From positions 1-26,776 of IMG/VR virus record IMGVR_UViG_3300046369_000691: DNA of 26,776 nucleotides; one strand, given 5' to 3'. Below are positions 23,124-26,776 of this stretch, one piece after another. This stretch comes from a virus. The first letter of the stretch is position 1, and every line of letters begins with the position of its first letter. The position numbers and the translations under genes were made by a program. Below the pieces are notes generated by a model. The model searched no databases. It saw nothing but the letters and a program-made list of their open reading frames with translations, and was not told the DNA's origin.

Positions 23124-23140
23124 AAATAACAGAAGTTAAA

Positions 23141-23413
23141 TTACAATATAAACAATTGTATAAAAGCCCAACCATTCATTAGTGTAAACCAACAACATAG
23201 TACTATAGCACTACTACCACGTCTATATGTGCTAAAGACTGCTAACATACTACCAATTAAGTATAAAGGTATAAAAATTGTTGTAGCTGGGTCTAAAATA
23301 GTAAAACTAAGTATAGCACTTGCTATAATAAGAACTGTAGTTTCAACTATTTCTGCATAAAATGCTGTTCTATCTGTTTTATAACTTTTTTTAAAAAACT
23401 CAATTATTTTCAT
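23141..23413 (-). CDS. Small three-helix membrane protein
   Basis: A 90-residue protein starting at MKIIEFFKKSYKTDR (ATG 23413, GAGGC upstream; a longer frame to 23428 lies deeper in uvsE). Three hydrophobic segments at about 22-42, 46-62 and 70-90 predict an inner-membrane protein, with a YRRG loop between the last two. It overlaps the uvsE end by 14 bases and is co-transcribed with it. The first residues look like the tag, but a membrane protein needs no packaging tag, so the resemblance may be accidental. Family unknown. Confidence 0.65.
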   Translation of the reverse strand: MKIIEFFKKSYKTDRTAFYAEIVETTVLIIASAILSFTILDPATTIFIPLYLIGSMLAVFSTYRRGSSAIVLCCWFTLMNGWAFIQLFIL

Positions 23414-24428
23414 GTGTTGCCTCTTCAAATGGAATACTTGCTAGATTCTTACTCTTAGCTTCTACCATAATGTCAAAATCGTTACGGAAAGTGCCTGCCC
23501 ATTTGTTAACGGCTGTATTCCACATAGTATCACTATGTGCTCTCAGTTTTGCTTTTTTGTAACCTTGTTCAATAAGTTTTTCATAGTCGGGCTTAACATC
23601 TGTTGCATGCCCTTGTAATAGATCTTTACGACTAACACTATAATGCATAGCAGGACGCACACCACGCCAACTATCAATGACACGTTTAATACGGTCATCG
23701 CTTGGAGTAATATATTCTCCGGCGCTATGTACCCAGTGATGGTGTATGTCGACAACTAGTGCTACTTCTTTCTCAAGTTCAAGTGAGGCATCGAGACCCC
23801 ATGCGTTTTCGTCGTTTTCAATAGTAATACAGTTTCTTGCCTCTGGAGACAATCGTTGAAGTGCGACTTTAATACCGGCTGGACCTTGTCTACCGGAGAT
23901 GTGGACGTTACACTTGAAGTCTTGCCACTTCTTACCGTAGCCCATCCACCTGATGATATCCGCATGATATTCAAACTCCTCTATACTTCGTTCTACAATT
24001 TCTGGTGTATCACTTGCTAGTACAACGAACTGACCTGGATGCATACTAAGACGCACACCTAGTTGTCGTGCAAGTTCACCTGCTCTACCATAATATTTAG
24101 CCGCATACTGTCTTATCTCTGGACGTTTCCAAAAGTAACGCCAGTCTGGATGTGTTGCGGCAGGAAGTTGGTTGCTACCTAATCTAACCATACGTTGATG
24201 TTCTGGTAAATTACCTACATATTCAACAAGGTTGTAAACTGCTTGTGTGTTATGAACCATAATATCATATAGACGCTGTTCAGCCACATCACGTGTTTGA
24301 TTGTTAAGCCAACGAATAGTTGTAGATTTCTCTGTTAATGGACGCTGAATTTCTTCTAGCAATTTCTTTTTTTGTGTCTGATCAGGATGCAAATACTTGC
24401 ATGCAAAACCTACCTTACCTAATGTCAT
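23400..24428 (-). CDS. uvsE: UV-damage endonuclease UvsE/UVDE
   Basis: A 342-residue protein of typical family length (about 300-340) that nicks DNA 5' to UV photoproducts and starts an excision pathway. The TIM-barrel metal site is intact: MHPGQF (129-134), VHISGR (175-180), IENDE (203-207), VVDIHHHWVH (225-234), MHYS (261-264), HSD (298-300) and VEAK (322-325). The N-terminal KVGFACKYLHPDQ, and SNQLPAATHPDW (85-96), are also family features. It has its own sigma70 promoter (24462-24490) and AGAGG before the ATG. Presumably protects phage DNA in sunlit water. Confidence 0.92.
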   Translation of the reverse strand: MTLGKVGFACKYLHPDQTQKKKLLEEIQRPLTEKSTTIRWLNNQTRDVAEQRLYDIMVHNTQAVYNLVEYVGNLPEHQRMVRLGSNQLPAATHPDWRYFWKRPEIRQYAAKYYGRAGELARQLGVRLSMHPGQFVVLASDTPEIVERSIEEFEYHADIIRWMGYGKKWQDFKCNVHISGRQGPAGIKVALQRLSPEARNCITIENDENAWGLDASLELEKEVALVVDIHHHWVHSAGEYITPSDDRIKRVIDSWRGVRPAMHYSVSRKDLLQGHATDVKPDYEKLIEQGYKKAKLRAHSDTMWNTAVNKWAGTFRNDFDIMVEAKSKNLASIPFEEATHENN

Positions 24429-24461
24429 ACGTGCCTCTGGTTGTATTAATAATATGCTTAT

Positions 24462-24490
24462 ATTGTAGCAAGATATCTTATATTTGTCAA
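24462..24490 (-). promoter_or_regulatory. Sigma70-type promoter for uvsE
   Basis: Minus-strand TTGACA (24490-24485), 17-base spacer, TACAAT (24467-24462), 34 bases before the uvsE ATG. One base from perfect; early-type, for uvsE and the small membrane protein. Confidence 0.85.
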
Positions 24491-24499
24491 CCGAAATTA

Positions 24500-25414
24500 T
24501 TAAGTTTGGAATATTCTATTTTTACTATTACCAGTTCTACGTTGTATTAAACGTTTATTTGTAACAAGACTCACATGTGGGAATGTGCTAAGAGTGTGTA
24601 AAAAGTGTGCAAATCTTTCTTCATCAAATGTATTAAAATACTTAAATATAAGTTCGCCTTTGTTTAGTTCAGCTATTTGAACAAATTTTTCCATGTGCTT
24701 TTCGTTTATTAATTCATGGTGTAAACTTATATTAACTTTAGCATAATCAAGTATATCATTATATTTACTTACTGATGCTGTACCATTTGACAACATTTCT
24801 ACAGTTCCTTTACTATGACACATTTTTAATATATCCATTATGTTAGGATGTATTGTAGGCTCACCACCATTTAAATTAAAATGTATTAATTTATTATCAG
24901 GTACAATTATATCATTAAATTCTTGTTGCAATTGTTTCATTGATGGAAATTCACTATCGTAATCATGTATATCAGGTGCACAATATGTACAACTGAAGTT
25001 ACATCTTCTTAGTAAGTTCCAATCTACAACAAACTTTTTATTTTTCAATAAAGAATATAATCCTAATGCTTTTATACTTCCATCTTTTTCTGGATCATAA
25101 CTGCCTGCTTCTAAATGTGGATCTGAATTTACTATATCTCTAAGTGTTTGTAGTGCTTCTTTTGATTGTGCTTTTGGTAAGTCAATATCTGTAGGACATG
25201 TACAGTTTGATATTTCGCATGTACGTGATTTATTTTTACATGCAGTAAATCCTGTTGTTTTATTTTGTGAATTTATATTTTTTGTATGATCAAATACTTC
25301 ACAATACCATGTCTTAAATCCTATTAGATTTAATTTAATTAATTGATCTGTGTCTGAATGTTTTACAACATTATCGTGAGTTAACACGATAAAACTTTTA
25401 TTATTAAGTATCAT
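24500..25414 (-). CDS. Radical SAM protein (304 aa)
   Basis: The core motif CNFSCTYC gives Cys 138, 142 and 145; NGGEP is at 182-186, then EMLSNGT and a LHHEL strand. Upstream are C38, C59, C66, C71 and C73 (CKNKSRTCEISNCTC), probably an auxiliary cluster, arranged differently from the twitch domains of the other radical SAM proteins here. The C-terminus is basic (KRLIQRRTGNSKNR). The ATG shares one base with the stop of the RyR-domain gene (TAATG), so the two are coupled. Substrate unknown. This is the most divergent radical SAM protein in the window. Confidence 0.83.
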   Translation of the reverse strand: MILNNKSFIVLTHDNVVKHSDTDQLIKLNLIGFKTWYCEVFDHTKNINSQNKTTGFTACKNKSRTCEISNCTCPTDIDLPKAQSKEALQTLRDIVNSDPHLEAGSYDPEKDGSIKALGLYSLLKNKKFVVDWNLLRRCNFSCTYCAPDIHDYDSEFPSMKQLQQEFNDIIVPDNKLIHFNLNGGEPTIHPNIMDILKMCHSKGTVEMLSNGTASVSKYNDILDYAKVNISLHHELINEKHMEKFVQIAELNKGELIFKYFNTFDEERFAHFLHTLSTFPHVSLVTNKRLIQRRTGNSKNRIFQT

Positions 25415-25965
25415 TATTTGACGCCGTTTTTACGTAGCCATTCCAATATTTCTGTTTTATTAAATATGGGACTTCTTCTATGTGTTTCTGGCAAACTATC
25501 CCAATCTCTTAATGCTGGATGTGATTTAGTTTTTTCACTAAAGTATAATCCATAATGCCAACCTTCTTTCATCATTTCATCACGCCATCTATTGTGATGC
25601 CATTTATTCATATCTACTGTAGCAGTTTCTGTTATTTCGTCATCTATTTCTAATTCATAATCTACCATAGTATCATATTGATTAGAAATTTCAATATTAA
25701 AATCTGGAATAAACTTATAGTCCCAAGCGGCAACAACTATAGATGCCTCATCGGGTGTTAGATCTCTTGTTAGTGGTACTGTGTAAGCATGTGGCATTTC
25801 TTGCTCCATGCTCACACCATATTCCATTGCTACCTCATGATCACCATGTTGATATGAAAACACAACTCCACTAGGAGCAAAACGTTTGCAAATTCCTAAC
25901 CAGTCTTTTGCTGTTTCGCTATCTAATACTTCTTGTGTTTTTAATATAATATGATGTTGATACAT
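25414..25965 (-). CDS. RyR-domain protein
   Basis: A 183-residue protein. The C-terminal 60 residues (about 120-178) contain HNRWRDEMMKEGWHYGLYF, then KSHPALRDWDSLPETHRR, the pattern of the RyR repeat domain (H..W...K...GW.YG.....K.HP.L..W..L), which occurs in animal ryanodine receptors and also in phages and bacteria. The N-terminal 110 residues form an alpha/beta fold that I do not recognise. RyR domains in phages are thought to bind ligands, but the ligand is not known. Coupled to the radical SAM gene downstream. Confidence 0.75.
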   Translation of the reverse strand: MYQHHIILKTQEVLDSETAKDWLGICKRFAPSGVVFSYQHGDHEVAMEYGVSMEQEMPHAYTVPLTRDLTPDEASIVVAAWDYKFIPDFNIEISNQYDTMVDYELEIDDEITETATVDMNKWHHNRWRDEMMKEGWHYGLYFSEKTKSHPALRDWDSLPETHRRSPIFNKTEILEWLRKNGVK

Positions 25966-25969
25966 TTAA

Positions 25970-26329
25970 TTAATACCTATTCTTTGGTGGCTCGTTATAA
26001 TCTGCTTGATTACTTGCTGAACCGCTGTAGCTTCCACGTGTTCCAGTAGCTGAAGTATCTGTTTGTACTACAATTTTACCACTGTTTTCGCTAGTACTAT
26101 TTACATAAAGTCCAAACCATGCTGCACCTGCTCCAACTACAACACTAACTAAACCTGCTTGTGCCATATTAGGGTCCGGTAATAACATAAACCAGTTTGT
26201 TACTTCATATAAAATGTATATGTACATTGTAATAAATGCACGAGGGAATAAACGTAATCTATCAAACCAATATGGAAATGCTTCCAATTTTGATATTTTA
26301 CCGTCATTGTTTAAATCTGTATTTGGCAT
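25970..26329 (-). CDS. EF-hand plus membrane protein, holin candidate
   Basis: A 119-residue protein. Near the start is a full 12-residue EF-hand loop, DLNNDGKISKLE (5-16), with Asp, Asn, Asp, Gly, Ile and Glu at the canonical positions. Two hydrophobic segments follow (about 32-50, FITMYIYILYEVTNWFMLL, and 59-76, AGLVSVVVGAGAAWFGLYV), then a polar Ser/Thr/Gly tail. Small proteins with two membrane segments and a late promoter (26359-26366) fit a holin, and similar proteins occur in marine T4-like phages. No endolysin lies beside it, so the role is inferred. Ribosome site AAGGAG precedes the ATG. Confidence 0.6.
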   Translation of the reverse strand: MPNTDLNNDGKISKLEAFPYWFDRLRLFPRAFITMYIYILYEVTNWFMLLPDPNMAQAGLVSVVVGAGAAWFGLYVNSTSENSGKIVVQTDTSATGTRGSYSGSASNQADYNEPPKNRY

Positions 26330-26358
26330 TAAATTAGTCTCCTTGTGTAAACTAATAG

Positions 26359-26366
26359 TATTTATC
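26359..26366 (-). promoter_or_regulatory. Late promoter GATAAATA
   Basis: Minus-strand GATAAATA followed by CTATTAG, 29 bases before the ATG of the EF-hand membrane protein (26329), with AAGGAG in the leader. It lies between that gene and the upstream partial gene. Confidence 0.65.
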
Positions 26367-26374
26367 CAAAACAG

Positions 26375-26776
26375 TTATTGCTGGTTTATAAGTTCTTCTT
26401 TATATTCAGCTTCTAATTTAAGTGAAGAAGAAGTAAATTCAACTAGTGTTTTAAGTGCATCTTCAGTAATAAAAGTCATTAATGTATCTCTATGAGCATC
26501 GCCATCTTTACCAATTAACCATTCATAGTTTCCAACTTTTGCTTGTATATTAGCAACTGATTCTGGATCATTAGCCATTTTAGTCATAGCAGTTATAATT
26601 TTATCTCTGTTTGGATTATCTTTACGAATCCAAATTGCTTTTTGTAAACCATCTCTAAAACTTTTTGCTAATTTATAAGCATCATAAAAGTTTCCACTAG
26701 GTTCTATACCCCATATTTCTTTATAAAGTATTTCAAATTGTAAACCTGGATAATTTGGATCATCTGCATGTGTTCC
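26375..26776 (-). CDS. C-terminal part of an unrecognised protein (off the edge)
   Basis: The frame is open to the right edge, giving 133 residues of C-terminus. Features: helical, with ADDPNYPGLQFEILYKEIWG near the start of the visible part and a charged C-terminus (SLKLEAEYKEELINQQ). Parts (SFRDGLQKAIWIRKDN; FTSSSLKLEAEYK) faintly recall the C-terminal lobe of tripartite-tricarboxylate-type substrate-binding proteins, but this is not enough for a call without the N-terminus. The stop is 46 bases before the next gene. Confidence 0.55.
   Translation of the reverse strand, partial: GTHADDPNYPGLQFEILYKEIWGIEPSGNFYDAYKLAKSFRDGLQKAIWIRKDNPNRDKIITAMTKMANDPESVANIQAKVGNYEWLIGKDGDAHRDTLMTFITEDALKTLVEFTSSSLKLEAEYKEELINQQ

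Noticed and set aside
23106-23132. 6-bp inverted repeat around the late promoter, considered as terminator or operator
   Set aside because: Stem is only 6 bp with a 15-base loop and no U-run follows; too weak to call.

Overview
The window is an AT-rich segment of a T4-like myovirus genome, most likely from marine plankton. I read 37 genes, all on the minus strand and mostly overlapping or separated by a few bases, so transcription runs from high to low coordinates. No gap exceeds 300 bases and I see no tRNA, rRNA, CRISPR array, insertion sequence or attachment site. Evidence for a T4-like phage: a DsbA-like late-transcription DNA-binding protein, a UvsE/UVDE repair endonuclease, T4-type late promoters (TATAAATA, or the GATAAATA/CATAAATA form), and many unrelated proteins that begin with a short tag of the form M-[KR]-[ILV]-x-[DEN]-[ILV], reminiscent of the T4 capsid-targeting sequence. 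The host cannot be fixed: no photosynthesis or other host-marker gene is present.

Layout in the direction of transcription (right to left). 26776-24500: a partial unrecognised protein, an EF-hand plus membrane protein (possible holin), a RyR-domain protein and a radical SAM protein. 24490-23141: a sigma70-type promoter drives uvsE and a small membrane protein. 23123-14570: a late block of tagged, probably packaged proteins: a hydrophobic/Lys-Pro-rich protein, a CCA-type nucleotidyltransferase fused to a HAD nucleotidase, a HExxH peptidase, a small tagged protein, a DUF3307-like membrane protein, a 1085-residue protein with Pro-rich repeats and a pol-beta-type nucleotidyltransferase, and a small tagged protein. 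14563-8939: a near-perfect sigma70 promoter leads into two twitch-type radical SAM enzymes, a tagged protein with its own late promoter, a split twitch/radical SAM pair, a GNAT acetyltransferase and a 2-oxoglutarate oxygenase. 8920-3371: structural or packaged proteins, small Cys-rich proteins, and a tagged protein with a PD-(D/E)XK nuclease signature. 3074-1: a possible sulfotransferase, then a third sigma70 promoter driving dsbA, a DNA methyltransferase and another radical SAM enzyme that runs off the left edge.

How it may fit together: sigma70-type (early) promoters stand before repair, methylation and radical SAM genes. T4-type late promoters stand before tagged genes or the holin candidate. 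The most interesting reading is that the phage packages a set of enzymes in the head (two nucleotidyltransferases, a nucleotidase, a peptidase, a nuclease) through a shared N-terminal tag and releases them into the host with the DNA. That is an inference from sequence patterns; no virion proteomics is available here.
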